Shown here: piece after piece, positions 9,672-18,127 of the stretch
Position numbering within the stretch: position 1 is the stretch's first letter
Layout of the letters: every line of letters begins with the position of its first letter
Assembly (NCBI GenBank): GCA_035772405.1
Contig: JAYKKM010000121.1
Coordinates: 840,001 to 904,000 of the forward strand
Source: Chrysogorgia sp. JL179-B06
Lineage: Eukaryota; Cnidaria; Anthozoa; Scleralcyonacea; Chrysogorgiidae
Direction: 5' to 3'
Length of the DNA: 64,000 nt
Made by a program: the position numbers and the translations under genes
The notes under the pieces: generated by a model
The model's input: the letters and a program-made list of their open reading frames with translations, nothing else
Told to the model about the DNA's origin: nothing
Databases searched by the model: none

Positions 9672-10040
9672 ATGTGGCTGCGTTCAATGATTGATTTTGG
9701 AGAATGTGAATCTCATGCTTATCTTACATTTTATTATCGTGCTCAACCCATACAATTAGTAAACTATGAACCTGTGGTTCCCTCGTTGTTAAGATATGGA
9801 TATTATATATATCTGAAAGATTGGCAAGGACCTCGATATTTCAAATTGATGATAGTAGACGCGTTTGGAGCTCCGGAGGAGAATTTACAGAACCTCTTAT
9901 CATCATTGAAGGGAAAATATATAAATATTAATAATAATAATGTAAAATTAGCAAAAACTCAAACACCTATATTAAATATTAAACCCTACAATTTCATTAA
10001 CCATAGGGGTAGAGGGAAACAAATATATTTATCTTTGTAA
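9672..10040 (+). CDS. accessory-family protein, 122 aa
   Basis: The start at 9672 (MWLRSMIDF) is chosen because the TATA box is at 9625 and the upstream frame opens with TTG. The family domain is clear: QLVNYEPVVPSLL, then YYIYLKDWQGPRYFKLMIVD, then LLSSLKGKYININ, the last being the G-K-x-[IV] end motif. It differs from its neighbours in lacking the conserved Cys. The C-terminus is an Asn-rich low-complexity tail. Function unknown. Confidence 0.7.
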   Translation: MWLRSMIDFGECESHAYLTFYYRAQPIQLVNYEPVVPSLLRYGYYIYLKDWQGPRYFKLMIVDAFGAPEENLQNLLSSLKGKYININNNNVKLAKTQTPILNIKPYNFINHRGRGKQIYLSL

Positions 10041-10111
10041 TGTTTTTAAAATAAAAAACCTTTTAGAAACATTTTTGTGTAAAAATTTTATTACAAGAAA
10101 AATAAATATGT

Positions 10112-10453
10112 TTACAAATTAATTTGTTGTGGAATTATTGAGTTACCATTTATTAGTTTAATTGTTTTATACACGAGATGATCACTTTTAGTCTCAAGAA
10201 TTGTTTTTAGGGTTATTCCCTTCTCTTCTCCCTGTATAATAATTTTCAGAGTTAGTTCGTAAACTTGAGGTGGAGAACAAAATGGGGGATTACATACTTT
10301 ACATAGTATAGCAGGTTTACAATCCTCTACCAAATATGTATAGTTAGGAAAATGTTTTTGAAGAAAATGACATGAATAATAACGAGGAGTATTGTCATTA
10401 TATGCTACACCCCTATAATTGATACAGGTCACGAGATCTTGTTCTTGATGCAT
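10112..10453 (-). CDS. accessory-family protein, 113 aa
   Basis: A single family domain: F-L-Q-K-H-F-P-N-Y-T-Y-L-V-E-D-C, a C-x-x-C-x4-C insert (CKVCNPPFC), then VYELTLKIIIQG and the end motif VYKTIKLI. It is closest to its neighbour at 10534 and to the fragment at 8928. A minus-strand TATATATAAG lies at 10489-10498. No catalytic residues are apparent. Confidence 0.75.
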   Translation of the reverse strand: MHQEQDLVTCINYRGVAYNDNTPRYYSCHFLQKHFPNYTYLVEDCKPAILCKVCNPPFCSPPQVYELTLKIIIQGEEKGITLKTILETKSDHLVYKTIKLINGNSIIPQQINL

Positions 10454-10533
10454 CTTGTTATCACTATGATTAAATCAAATATGTAATCTTATATATAAAT
10501 AAAAAACACGAATTTTTTTTTAAAAAAAGTTTT

Positions 10534-10962
10534 TTATTGAGTATATGCTACAGCTTTCATGAAATTATTAAAATCTATTATTAGTGTAATTTCTTTTTGT
10601 AAAAGATCAGAAGCATCATAGTCAACAATTGTTGTTATGTTTTCACCCAGACATGAACAATTCCATTCATCATTTTCATATTCATGTTTCTTTTTAACTG
10701 CCAGAGCTAGGTAATATGTTTGAGGCGTTGAGGGTATATCTTCATAGGGTATATCTTCAATACATTCGCATAATACCGTAGGTTGACATTTCTTTACAAT
10801 ATAGGTAAAGTGGTGTAATTCTTTGGCTAGAAAACGACTTGGATAATAGTTACTTTCATCTTCAATTTTGTACGGGTTAAAGGCATCAGCAATTATTCTT
10901 TGATAACGTCTACCGGTATGTTCATCACAATCACGATACTGTACATGTGAATTCGGCATCAT
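10534..10962 (-). CDS. accessory-family protein, 142 aa
   Basis: F-L-A-K-E-L-H-H-F-T-Y-I-V-K-K-C, then CECIEDIPYEDIPSTPQTYY with LALAV, an insert containing CSC, and the end LLQKEITLIIDF. The N-terminal 40 residues share a short motif with the protein at 10112 (RYxxxI..YYPSRFLA versus RYYSCHFLQ). A minus-strand TATATAAA lies at 10996-11003, 34 nt before the start. Confidence 0.75.
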   Translation of the reverse strand: MMPNSHVQYRDCDEHTGRRYQRIIADAFNPYKIEDESNYYPSRFLAKELHHFTYIVKKCQPTVLCECIEDIPYEDIPSTPQTYYLALAVKKKHEYENDEWNCSCLGENITTIVDYDASDLLQKEITLIIDFNNFMKAVAYTQ

Positions 10963-10995
10963 TCACAAATAACGTACCACATGGTGGGTAACGCG

Positions 10996-11003
10996 TTTAT
11001 ATA
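10996..11003 (-). promoter_or_regulatory. TATA box for the gene at 10534-10962
   Basis: TATATAAA on the minus strand, 34 nt before the ATG. Confidence 0.5.
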
Positions 11004-11089
11004 TAATTTTTTATAAAAAAAAATATAAAAAGAAAAATCAAAATTAAAAAAGACAGATATTCTAAAATAAAAAAGAAATTTTAGTAGGA

Positions 11090-11097
11090 TATAAATA
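11090..11097 (+). promoter_or_regulatory. TATA box for the gene at 11131
   Basis: TATAAATA 34 nt before the ATG. Confidence 0.5.
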
Positions 11098-11130
11098 AAA
11101 ATGTAATACAATGGTATTTACAAAAATATC

Positions 11131-11307
11131 ATGGAAACCGTGGATGCACGATATAATAGATTATTCTATTCAAAATATCCCTGTGGACAATGTCTTAATG
11201 GAAATATGTGTGGGGAAGTGTGTGCGAATTATATACCGCGGAAAGATCCAAAACAAAAACGTTGTTGTAGATTAAAGAGATGGTTGTTAAAGAAGATATG
11301 GTGTTAA
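11131..11307 (+). CDS. small Cys-rich basic protein, 58 aa (paralogue of the next gene)
   Basis: Starts M-E-T-V-D-A-R-Y-N-R-L-F-Y-S-K-Y-P-C-G-Q-C. The core Y-[NS]-K-x-P-C-G-x-C-[LI]-N-x-x-x-C is shared with the protein at 11395-11610. Further Cys residues (CGEVC, CC) and a basic tail (KRWLLKKIWC) follow. The C-x-x-C pattern suggests a small zinc-binding protein. Both genes have the same TATAAATA promoter. Confidence 0.6.
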   Translation: METVDARYNRLFYSKYPCGQCLNGNMCGEVCANYIPRKDPKQKRCCRLKRWLLKKIWC

Positions 11308-11346
11308 AAGATTTAAAGAAGAAAATCCATAAAAAAAAAGAAACAG

Positions 11347-11354
11347 TATAAATA
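11347..11354 (+). promoter_or_regulatory. TATA box for the gene at 11395
   Basis: TATAAATA in AGTATAAATAAG, 41 nt before the ATG. Confidence 0.5.
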
Positions 11355-11394
11355 AGAGTAAAAAAAAAATAATTGTTTATATATTTGTTAGACA

Positions 11395-11610
11395 ATGGAA
11401 CGTAAAGAAACAGCAGATGAACGATTTGAAAGATTATATTATAACAAACATCCTTGTGGAAGATGTATTAACAAACACCCGTGTCCGATTCATCCAGATG
11501 AATTAAAACTTTCAAGACTAAACAGTTTTAAACGTCGGGTGTTAAACAAGTTAAATATACGGTGGAAATATACAGTGAATGTTTCTGTGGAAATAGGTTA
11601 CGACGAATAG
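11395..11610 (+). CDS. small Cys-rich basic protein, 71 aa
   Basis: Contains ERFERLYYNKHPCGRCINKH and CPIH, a C-x-x-C-x(4-5)-C-x-x-H arrangement consistent with a zinc knuckle, then a basic helix (SRLNSFKRRVLNKL). It is a paralogue of the preceding gene (11131-11307). Its 3' end precedes the next gene's ATG (11643) by 32 nt. Confidence 0.65.
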   Translation: MERKETADERFERLYYNKHPCGRCINKHPCPIHPDELKLSRLNSFKRRVLNKLNIRWKYTVNVSVEIGYDE

Positions 11611-11642
11611 AAGAAAAGACGTTTTTTTTAAAAAGATTTAAA

Positions 11643-12296
11643 ATGGCTGAGCGTGATTTTGACGAAATTCTTTACCCCGACATTCAATATTTATTACATG
11701 CTGATTTGTTTGAGATAGAAAAAACACGCGATTCAACGTTTTATTTTTTGGAATGGAGAGAGCATACCTATCAGTTTAGATGTGCTGATTATGATTATAA
11801 ATATTTTAACATTTATGTGGAAGATAAAAATGAACAATCTATATTTCGGAAACGATATGGTGGGAAAAGATATTATAGATTTTTAATAACCGGTTTTAGC
11901 TGGACTATGTCATTTTATGATCAGTTAGTGGGAAAACATGTAGTATTTATTGATAGAGAACCGAGATTACCCACGTTAATTTCAACCCTTGACTGTTTTG
12001 AGATAAATAATATCCCATGTTATTCAAAAACGTTTTTATATGGTAAATGTAAGGATTCAAGATTTAGATTAGTAAATTATCATTTTCGTGAAAATTTTGA
12101 TGGTGAAGAGCTTTATTTAGTTCTTATTAAAGATGAAAATATATTATCTTTACTTAATGTGATTTATGGTAGCAGTAATGGAAATTATATTGTAACATTA
12201 ATAAATAAAATACATTTTGATAAATCTATGTTGCAACAACATGTATATTTAGATTGTTGTGGGGAATTATGTAATTTTAATGAATTAAATATTTGA
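11643..12296 (+). CDS. two-domain accessory-family protein, 217 aa
   Basis: Start at the ATG 11643 (MAERDFDEILYPD). Two family domains in tandem. Domain 1 (about 20-105) has FYFLEWREHTYQFRCAD, RYYRFLITG, and ends DQLVGKHVVFI. Domain 2 (about 118-210) has FLYGKCKDSRFRLVNYHF, ELYLVLIKD, and ends LQQHVYLDCC. This is the clearest internal evidence that the repeated unit is a discrete folding domain of about 85 residues. Function unknown. Confidence 0.75.
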   Translation: MAERDFDEILYPDIQYLLHADLFEIEKTRDSTFYFLEWREHTYQFRCADYDYKYFNIYVEDKNEQSIFRKRYGGKRYYRFLITGFSWTMSFYDQLVGKHVVFIDREPRLPTLISTLDCFEINNIPCYSKTFLYGKCKDSRFRLVNYHFRENFDGEELYLVLIKDENILSLLNVIYGSSNGNYIVTLINKIHFDKSMLQQHVYLDCCGELCNFNELNI

Positions 12297-12339
12297 AATA
12301 AAAACAGTTCAAAATAAATCGAGAAAAGCGTTTTTTATT

Positions 12340-12594
12340 TTAAAAAAAAGAATTTATATACACTTCTTGATCTATGAAATTATGTATACCACAATCTCCT
12401 GCCACATGGGTTGTTATATATTGTTTATAATTAAGCTTTTTATTTTTTACATACTCCATAACTTCCAAATTTATATTTAATAGATTCATAGGAAAGCATG
12501 GATTTAGGATTTGTTCACATTTACGTACAATAAATATTTGATTTCGACAATTTTCTTTAAGATAGTGAAGATCATACTGTTTGGGTTTTGACAT
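12340..12594 (-). CDS. accessory-family protein, 84 aa (minimal single domain)
   Basis: From the ATG at 12594 (MSKPKQYDL): L-K-E-N-C-R-N-Q-I-F-I-V-R-K-C, then LLNINLEVMEY, then NFIDQEVYINSFF. It is almost nothing but the family domain, so it defines its minimal length of about 80 residues. It is divergent to the gene starting at or after 12618. Confidence 0.7.
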   Translation of the reverse strand: MSKPKQYDLHYLKENCRNQIFIVRKCEQILNPCFPMNLLNINLEVMEYVKNKKLNYKQYITTHVAGDCGIHNFIDQEVYINSFF

Positions 12595-12617
12595 ATTGCT
12601 TGCATGAGATTCAACTG

Positions 12618-13916
12618 ATGAATGAACCAGAAAACACAATGTTTTTTATTTTATTTAGATTAATGTGTTTATTTAGCTTAATGAATTTGAAAAGCTATAT
12701 AAAGAGTAAGAGATTATTTCAAAATCACAGCAATATGATTGAAACAATTTTAAGAGTTGTTCTTTATTTTCAATATTTTAACCAAGGAGAAATTGGATAT
12801 TTATTTTGGGTATGTGGATTATTTGATTATTATCGTGGAAAATATGTCACATGTCCCAGGATGCATTGTGAAAACATTCACCCCCCTGAAGAAAGCTATA
12901 TAGTCAATATGAAAAAAATTCAAGCAACCCATGGAATGGAATCCTATTTTATTCTAGAAGATCGTTTCTCTTATATGATCCCGAATTTACAAGAAAGTCA
13001 AAGAAAATATTCCTTGAAGAGATCATGGCTTCAACAACGTACTATACTCGTTGAATCAGACACGTTATGCTGTAGTTTTTTTTCATTTCCCGATTGTTTT
13101 AAAGAATTATTTATTGTATTACCCCTTGAAGACCACTCAGATTTATTTCAATGTTTAAAAACCAATGATAAGTATCATTATACATATTTTGTACAAAATT
13201 TAACCTTTGAAAGAAAATACATATCTTATACCCTGGGTTTTGGAAAAGAAAGTTTAGTAAGCAAATTTAAGCACATACATAGCCAGAAAGGTGATTTTGC
13301 TCTTTTTTTAAATATTTATTTGTTAATGGTATCACCTAGTATTTTCAATTCTTATACTTATTGTAGTTCAATTAGAAATCTTATCATGTTCACTTCATGT
13401 TTTATATTTTATTGTCGTGAACATAACCCTATAGGAAGTTTTTTCAATAGACAAAAAAAAGGTCTTTCTGAAAAAAATATTAGATATATTTTTTGGGATT
13501 TTATACATGATATAAAAAAGGGTAAAGTCTCCTTTGATAAATGTCGGTATAAAAATTGTAAGAGTAAAAGTTATTTTTTTGAGTTCGATCCTTTGAAATT
13601 AAGTATTTTAAACAAAAGTAATTATGTTTTAAATGAAAATCACACCCAAGTTAATCATTCTGTGGGTGTTAAGCAAGATTATGGAGGAAGTATAGGAGAA
13701 TTTAAGTGTAAAGAGAAAATATTTGCATATGTAATAATGCTTGAGGAAGATGTAATAGAATTATTTTATATGATAAAAAAATATATAAAAACAACATTGA
13801 ATTATGATTTAGCTGCATACAATCCTATGTATGAAATGACTGAATCGAATGTGAATTGGGATAATTTTTATAAAAGTATTAGTGAGCAAACGTGTATGTT
13901 GAAAAAATGGAATTAA
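12618..13916 (+). CDS. large accessory protein, paralogue of 31106-32269
   Basis: 432 residues from the ATG at 12618; later ATGs (12681, 12735) are also possible because the divergent neighbour starts only 24 nt away. Shared with the second copy: I-L-R-V-V-L-Y-F-Q-Y-F with a long gap then IGYLFWVCGLFDYY; QRKYSLKRSW; CFIFYCREHNPIGSF; and a Cys cluster CRYKNCKSKSYFFEF. The C-terminal Cys cluster could bind zinc. No catalytic motif is recognised. It lies in the left arm whereas its paralogue lies in the right arm. Confidence 0.75.
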   Translation: MNEPENTMFFILFRLMCLFSLMNLKSYIKSKRLFQNHSNMIETILRVVLYFQYFNQGEIGYLFWVCGLFDYYRGKYVTCPRMHCENIHPPEESYIVNMKKIQATHGMESYFILEDRFSYMIPNLQESQRKYSLKRSWLQQRTILVESDTLCCSFFSFPDCFKELFIVLPLEDHSDLFQCLKTNDKYHYTYFVQNLTFERKYISYTLGFGKESLVSKFKHIHSQKGDFALFLNIYLLMVSPSIFNSYTYCSSIRNLIMFTSCFIFYCREHNPIGSFFNRQKKGLSEKNIRYIFWDFIHDIKKGKVSFDKCRYKNCKSKSYFFEFDPLKLSILNKSNYVLNENHTQVNHSVGVKQDYGGSIGEFKCKEKIFAYVIMLEEDVIELFYMIKKYIKTTLNYDLAAYNPMYEMTESNVNWDNFYKSISEQTCMLKKWN

Positions 13917-13990
13917 AAGACTGTATAAAATTTAAAGTGTTTGCGTATGATGTTATACGAATGGAAGAAGACGAAGAAAATGAAAAATAA
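13907..13990 (+). CDS. 27-codon frame preceding the Fic gene
   Basis: Overlaps the end of the previous gene by 10 nt and ends at a TAA at 13988-13990. It is in the same frame as the Fic gene, whose ATG follows 6 nt later. It may be the original N-terminus of the Fic protein cut off by a stop, or just a leader frame. Confidence 0.3.
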   Translation: MELKDCIKFKVFAYDVIRMEEDEENEK

Positions 13991-13996
13991 TTTTGG

Positions 13997-14467
13997 ATGA
14001 GATGTGGGAGATTTTGTTTTGCCCTTCGAAAATTTTATATGGAAAAAAATGAAAAATGGAAAATAAGTGAATGTTGTAAAACTATTCATGAAATATCTAT
14101 GTCCCATTTAACGAATGCTGGACATTACAGTCAAAACAAAAGATTTGTTGGATTTCATGAGGGGGTTGATCCCCTAGATATTCAACAATATATGGAACAT
14201 TTAGATGAATTTTACGTAAAAAACTATCAAAGAAAAAATATATCAGTTTTGATTTATTATATTTTTGAAACCATTCATCCTTTTTCCGATGGAAATGGAA
14301 GAATAGGGAAAGCACTTGTTGCATTTCTAGAAAATAAAATAGAATGTAAAATAAAAACAAAAAAACAACATAGAAAGTTATGTAAAATTTTAGGAGTTAT
14401 GCAACGCAAACACAATAGTTTATTTGATATAATATGTTGTAATCAATTAAACACGTTATTAGTGTAA
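13997..14467 (+). CDS. Fic/DOC-domain protein (putative AMP-transferase), 156 aa
   Basis: The Fic signature H-P-F-S-D-G-N-G-R-I-G-K is at residues 94-105, matching HPFx[DE]GNGRxxR with the last Arg replaced by Lys. The preceding helix reads SVLIYYIFETI, and the upstream flap region contains AGHYSQN (residues 41-47), as in Fic folds (A-G-x-Y-R). Fic proteins usually transfer AMP from ATP to a Ser/Thr/Tyr hydroxyl of a target protein; His94 would be the catalytic base. No inhibitory [ST]xxxE[GN] helix is seen, so it would be unrestrained if active. A viral effector that modifies host proteins is plausible; the target is unknown. The N-terminus may be shortened. Confidence 0.85.
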   Translation: MRCGRFCFALRKFYMEKNEKWKISECCKTIHEISMSHLTNAGHYSQNKRFVGFHEGVDPLDIQQYMEHLDEFYVKNYQRKNISVLIYYIFETIHPFSDGNGRIGKALVAFLENKIECKIKTKKQHRKLCKILGVMQRKHNSLFDIICCNQLNTLLV

Positions 14468-14509
14468 TAAAATTTTTGTGATGGAAATTTTTTTTAATTG
14501 TGCGGAGGG

Positions 14510-14517
14510 TATAAAAT
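14510..14517 (+). promoter_or_regulatory. TATA box of the capsid/integrase block
   Basis: TATAAAAT in GGAGGGTATAAAATAAAC, 50 nt before the ATG at 14568. It is the first promoter of the rightward block of tightly packed genes 14568-17334. Confidence 0.5.
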
Positions 14518-14567
14518 AAACACTTCCCTACAGTGATTCATCATTTACCCTTCACTCGGATTCAAAG

Positions 14568-15461
14568 ATGGTGGAACTTTACGCACGCCAACAATATGAT
14601 CATTTTTATAAAATGCAATCGTATACCGATTTGTCTGCAAAAATAATTGCACAAAAAAAAATCAACGGTAATGCTATTCTCGCCAAAGTATATCCGACAA
14701 ATAAAAGATGTGACAAGTACACATACAATAGCGCTGTTGAAGTGAAAAATGAGCATATTCCCCCATTGTTGAATGTTCTTAATAAGATTAGCATTCAAGA
14801 GAAATCGACGCAGATATTTTTTGAAGTGGTAAGATTTGAAAATTGGAAAAAGCAAACATGCCGTTTGGTTGTTCGTACAGATGCGTGGGGTGGTTTGGAA
14901 ATTTGTTATCAACATCAAGATAACGAATTAGCCGATGCAATGGAATTTGACGATGATTCAACACCGACAACCAGCAACAACAACAACGCAACGCCAAGTG
15001 AAATCGTATGGTCTGATGATTGGGGTAGTTTTCATATAAAAAAGAAAGATTCCTTGGATGAATATATTATTGCCCTAAGAAAGTATAATCATGCAACAGG
15101 TCATAAATCCCAGCCTACCCCAGTCAAAAAACGAGTATTGAAGAAAAAGAAACCCACACTCAATTTTGACGACGACGTCGACGATGATGACGACAACGAA
15201 AAGATTAAGAAAATAAAAGTAGAAAGTGATGATGATGATGAGGTTTGTCACCGTTTAAGGCCATCAGTAATTTCAGAAATTTTTTATTATCGTTTTAGAT
15301 GTTGTAAAAATATACAAGATACATTATGTTTGTACGGTGATACTATAAATAAAGAGTTAGCCTGTAAAAATATAAAAGTTGATTTTATGGGGATATTACG
15401 CGACAAAGAACTCGTTGATGAAGTTGAAGAATATTATATTAATTTTATTTCTTTATTATAG
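14568..15461 (+). CDS. acidic protein of unknown function, 297 aa
   Basis: Residues 1-125 look folded (for example FFEVVRFENWKKQTCRLVVR and GGLEICYQHQD). A low-complexity stretch follows (DDDSTPTTSNNNNATPSE), then WSDDWGSFHIKKKDSLDEYI, a Lys-rich KKRVLKKKKP, an Asp-rich DDDVDDDDDNEK, and a C-terminal helical region with FYYRFRCCKNIQDTLCLYGD. The integrase gene starts 2 nt after its stop. The D-rich and K-rich tracts suggest a nucleic-acid- or histone-interacting role; this is inference. I do not recognise a family. Confidence 0.7.
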   Translation: MVELYARQQYDHFYKMQSYTDLSAKIIAQKKINGNAILAKVYPTNKRCDKYTYNSAVEVKNEHIPPLLNVLNKISIQEKSTQIFFEVVRFENWKKQTCRLVVRTDAWGGLEICYQHQDNELADAMEFDDDSTPTTSNNNNATPSEIVWSDDWGSFHIKKKDSLDEYIIALRKYNHATGHKSQPTPVKKRVLKKKKPTLNFDDDVDDDDDNEKIKKIKVESDDDDEVCHRLRPSVISEIFYYRFRCCKNIQDTLCLYGDTINKELACKNIKVDFMGILRDKELVDEVEEYYINFISLL

Positions 15462-15463
15462 AA

Positions 15464-16378
15464 ATGAGTAAAAAGAAAAAAACTAAATTTTCTGCTGACT
15501 TTATTGAAAAAGCTTCAAGATTATTAAAAGGAGAGACATTAACTGATGAGGATTATTCTAATTATAGATTACATAGTAGTAGTAAAAAAAAATATAGACG
15601 ATTGAAATATGCTGTTAATAAAAATAATGAACAATGGGAAATTGATTTAGCTGAAAATAAAGATTTAGCCCGATATAATAATCAATATCGTTATTGGTTG
15701 GTGTGTATTGATATTTTTTCAAGATTTTGTTGGGTGAAATTAATAAAAAAGAAAACGTCTAATAATGTTAAAAATAAATTTGAAAGTATTCTTATTGAAG
15801 AAGGAATAGCCCCTCTTAAAATTCAAAGTGATGAAGGAACAGAATTTCAAGATATACGTACGAAATTAAGTAAAAAATATAATTTTGAAGTATTTCATAC
15901 GTATAATAGAGAAATAAAAGCATCCCATGTGGAACGTGTGATTGGAACTTTAAAAACAATGGTTCGTCGTGTTTTAACAATGACTGGAGAATTTGACTAT
16001 ATTCAGTATTTACCCCTTATTGTTAAGCGTTATAATAATTCCCCACATAAAGCATTAGCTGGTGCAACACCTTTTGAAATTTATCACGAAGAAAAAAAAG
16101 GAAAAATACGTAAAGTAAAAAATAAAATGGTACGTGATCATTTAAATTATCCTATTCCCACTCAAGATCTGATACGAGAAGGTACGCGTGTACGTATTGC
16201 GAGAGTAAAAAATAATATTTTTGAAAAAAGCAGTCTTCGACGATGGACAAATGAGATATTTTTTATTAAAAAAGTATTTATCACTGATCCCGTTACATAT
16301 CAATTAGAAGACGAACAACGTGAAGAAATTAAAGGAATTTTTTATCGTGCTGAATTACAAGTTTTAAAAAAAAAATGA
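15464..16378 (+). CDS. Polinton integrase (retroviral-type, DDE), 304 aa
   Basis: RNase-H-fold rve domain at residues 55-205. Catalytic acidic residues are visible as D61 (W-E-I-D-L), D123 (Q-S-D-E-G-T-E-F) and E157 (S-H-V-E-R-V-I-G-T-L-K), spaced D-x33-E. The second half of the domain has YNNSPHKALAGATPFEIY. The C-terminal tail (REGTRVRIARV, then IFFIKKVFITDPVTYQLED) matches the SH3-like/chromo-like end of Polinton integrases. It joins the element ends to target DNA, giving the short target duplication. Its TGA overlaps the next gene's ATG (ATGA). Confidence 0.93.
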   Translation: MSKKKKTKFSADFIEKASRLLKGETLTDEDYSNYRLHSSSKKKYRRLKYAVNKNNEQWEIDLAENKDLARYNNQYRYWLVCIDIFSRFCWVKLIKKKTSNNVKNKFESILIEEGIAPLKIQSDEGTEFQDIRTKLSKKYNFEVFHTYNREIKASHVERVIGTLKTMVRRVLTMTGEFDYIQYLPLIVKRYNNSPHKALAGATPFEIYHEEKKGKIRKVKNKMVRDHLNYPIPTQDLIREGTRVRIARVKNNIFEKSSLRRWTNEIFFIKKVFITDPVTYQLEDEQREEIKGIFYRAELQVLKKK

Positions 16379-17334
16379 ATTTACACATTGCTAGTAATTC
16401 AATATCAAGAGGACTTCAAAAGAATTTGATTAATGATTTTGAAATGAAAATTGCACAACCCATTGATGCTTTGAACAATGAATGTTTTTTAGAAGTTTTA
16501 CAAGTTTGTTATCCTCAAACAACTAAAAATATTGTAGGTGATGAATGTTTTTTTTCATTTATCATAACCTATAAGAATTTTATACCCGAAGAAAATAATA
16601 ATTCGGTATACGCCAACAGTGAGTTCGTTTTTACATCGGATAAATTTATTATACCCGACGGAATTTATGATTTATCTTCATTAATTATATTTTTAAATAA
16701 TATCTTAGAAGGATTTGAAATTTTTTGTACCATCGGATCAAATGGGAAAGTAATTATTAATGTTAATGTTGAGATTGAGTATTGGGTATATGAAAATGCG
16801 AGTAAAGCAGTCGATGGGTTACAGGTAAATGAATTTCGATTATCTAACAAGACTACGGTAGAAAAAAAGGGTATTCAATATGCTTCTTTTAATCAAAAGA
16901 TTAATATATTATTTTCAAAAAAATTAGCTTTTATGCTAGGTTTAAAAAATGAAAAAGGTCTTGAAATCGTACCTCTCTTGTTTGAAATAAAAAAAGATAA
17001 TCCTACACCTCGAACCCTTTTTTCTAAACATTTTGATTACTTACCTGACGTATCCGACGGATTAAATAAAATGTTTATATATTGTGATGAAATAGAACTG
17101 GGGTTAGTTGGTGATAGTTGTTCCGAATTGTTAACAACAGTACCCATTCAATGGCATCGACAAGGTGGTGGGGGGGATGGACAATTAGTTTATTATAGTC
17201 CCCCAAAATCATTGAGAAAATTAAAAAAAGACATTATAAGAGAAATTCATATTAAAGTTAAAGATACTACAGGAAAATTAGTTCCTTTTGATTCGGGAAC
17301 GCTTAGTATTGATTGTTTAATACATTCAACATAA
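16375..17334 (+). CDS. penton-base/minor-capsid-like protein, 319 aa
   Basis: The N-terminus (SNSISRGLQKN, then FEMKIAQPIDALNNECFLEV) and C-terminus (GLNKMFIYCDEIELGLVGDS, then REIHIKVKDTTGKLVPFDSG) match the layout of the conserved ~300-residue Polinton protein that begins with S-N-x-S and a pledge of PI-x-L strands and is usually taken as the minor capsid or penton protein. Beta-rich composition agrees with a single jelly roll. It starts inside the integrase stop (ATGA) and its TAA overlaps the next ATG. Identification rests on pattern memory, not on a search. Confidence 0.65.
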   Translation: MNLHIASNSISRGLQKNLINDFEMKIAQPIDALNNECFLEVLQVCYPQTTKNIVGDECFFSFIITYKNFIPEENNNSVYANSEFVFTSDKFIIPDGIYDLSSLIIFLNNILEGFEIFCTIGSNGKVIINVNVEIEYWVYENASKAVDGLQVNEFRLSNKTTVEKKGIQYASFNQKINILFSKKLAFMLGLKNEKGLEIVPLLFEIKKDNPTPRTLFSKHFDYLPDVSDGLNKMFIYCDEIELGLVGDSCSELLTTVPIQWHRQGGGGDGQLVYYSPPKSLRKLKKDIIREIHIKVKDTTGKLVPFDSGTLSIDCLIHST

Positions 17335-17819
17335 TGCTTTTGATTGTTCTTGAAGAAAAAAATGGGGAAATGATAATTAAAGAATATAAAATATTTTATC
17401 CTTTTTCTCTTTACGTGTTAGTAAATAGTGGGAAAAATTTTTTATCGAATTTAAATTCGATTGAATATAAAAATATCAAAAATTCATTTCGAATTACGTG
17501 TGCAAACAAAATGGATTTCAGTGCAATAACACAATCAAAAAAAATAAATAATGGAACGATTTCAGTTTCTTCATCTACTATTATTTCCAATGCAACACAA
17601 CGTTTTATATATACTATAAAATAATTATTTTATATTGACGAAAAAAATCCTTATACATCATTAAATGATGAAAAAAAAAAATTCCCCTATTTTTTATTTA
17701 TGAGTGATAAAGAGGCTAAACAATCACTACAGTTCTTTATTAACTATGAGAATAACGTGCCGTTAAAAGGTGAAGAAATTAAGATATATATAAATTTATT
17801 TGAAGAAAAAAATAATGAC
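17334..17819 (+). pseudogene. unknown protein split by an in-frame TAA
   Basis: The first part (17334-17624, 96 codons; for example MLLIVLEEKNGEMIIKEYKI) ends at TAA 17622-17624. The same frame then continues, open and protein-like (FYIDEKNPYTSLNDEKK; FLFMSDKEAKQSLQFF), to a second stop at 17817-17819, which overlaps the next gene's ATG in the compact style of this block. I infer a single ~160-residue gene with one nonsense change, unless the second part is a separate gene starting at an internal Met. Family unknown. Confidence 0.55.
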
Positions 17820-18072
17820 TGAAAAAATAAATGAACTGTCCGTAGAAGATTACACTGAATTGTTAAACGGTAGAAATCGTGGAAAAAATTATTCCTCATC
17901 ATATTTTGTTGTGAAAAGAAAAAATAAAGAAAATCCAACTAAGAAAGAAATTTTATTAAATGAGGGTGTGGGATTACCCTCAAATTTAAATTTAGATACT
18001 TATTATACAAGTGATAATAAAAAAAAGAGAAAAAAAATAGATCCAAATGTAATACGTTTTTTTTCAAAATAG
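17815..18072 (+). CDS. small basic protein of unknown function, 85 aa
   Basis: The start MTEKINELSVEDYTELLNG at 17815 is preferred to an upstream in-frame Met. A Lys-rich middle (KRKNKENPTKKE) and end (KKKRKKIDPNVIRFFSK) follow. Overlapping stop/start with the preceding frame. No family recognised; a virion or core role is possible given its place among capsid genes. Confidence 0.6.
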   Translation: MTEKINELSVEDYTELLNGRNRGKNYSSSYFVVKRKNKENPTKKEILLNEGVGLPSNLNLDTYYTSDNKKKRKKIDPNVIRFFSK

Positions 18073-18092
18073 ATAGACTGTGTAAAAAAAAG

Positions 18093-18100
18093 TATAAATA
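18093..18100 (+). promoter_or_regulatory. TATA box for the 18128 gene and downstream core/capsid genes
   Basis: TATAAATA 28 nt before the ATG at 18128. Confidence 0.5.
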
Positions 18101-18127
18101 AAAAAAAAGTTATATAAAAAAATCATA

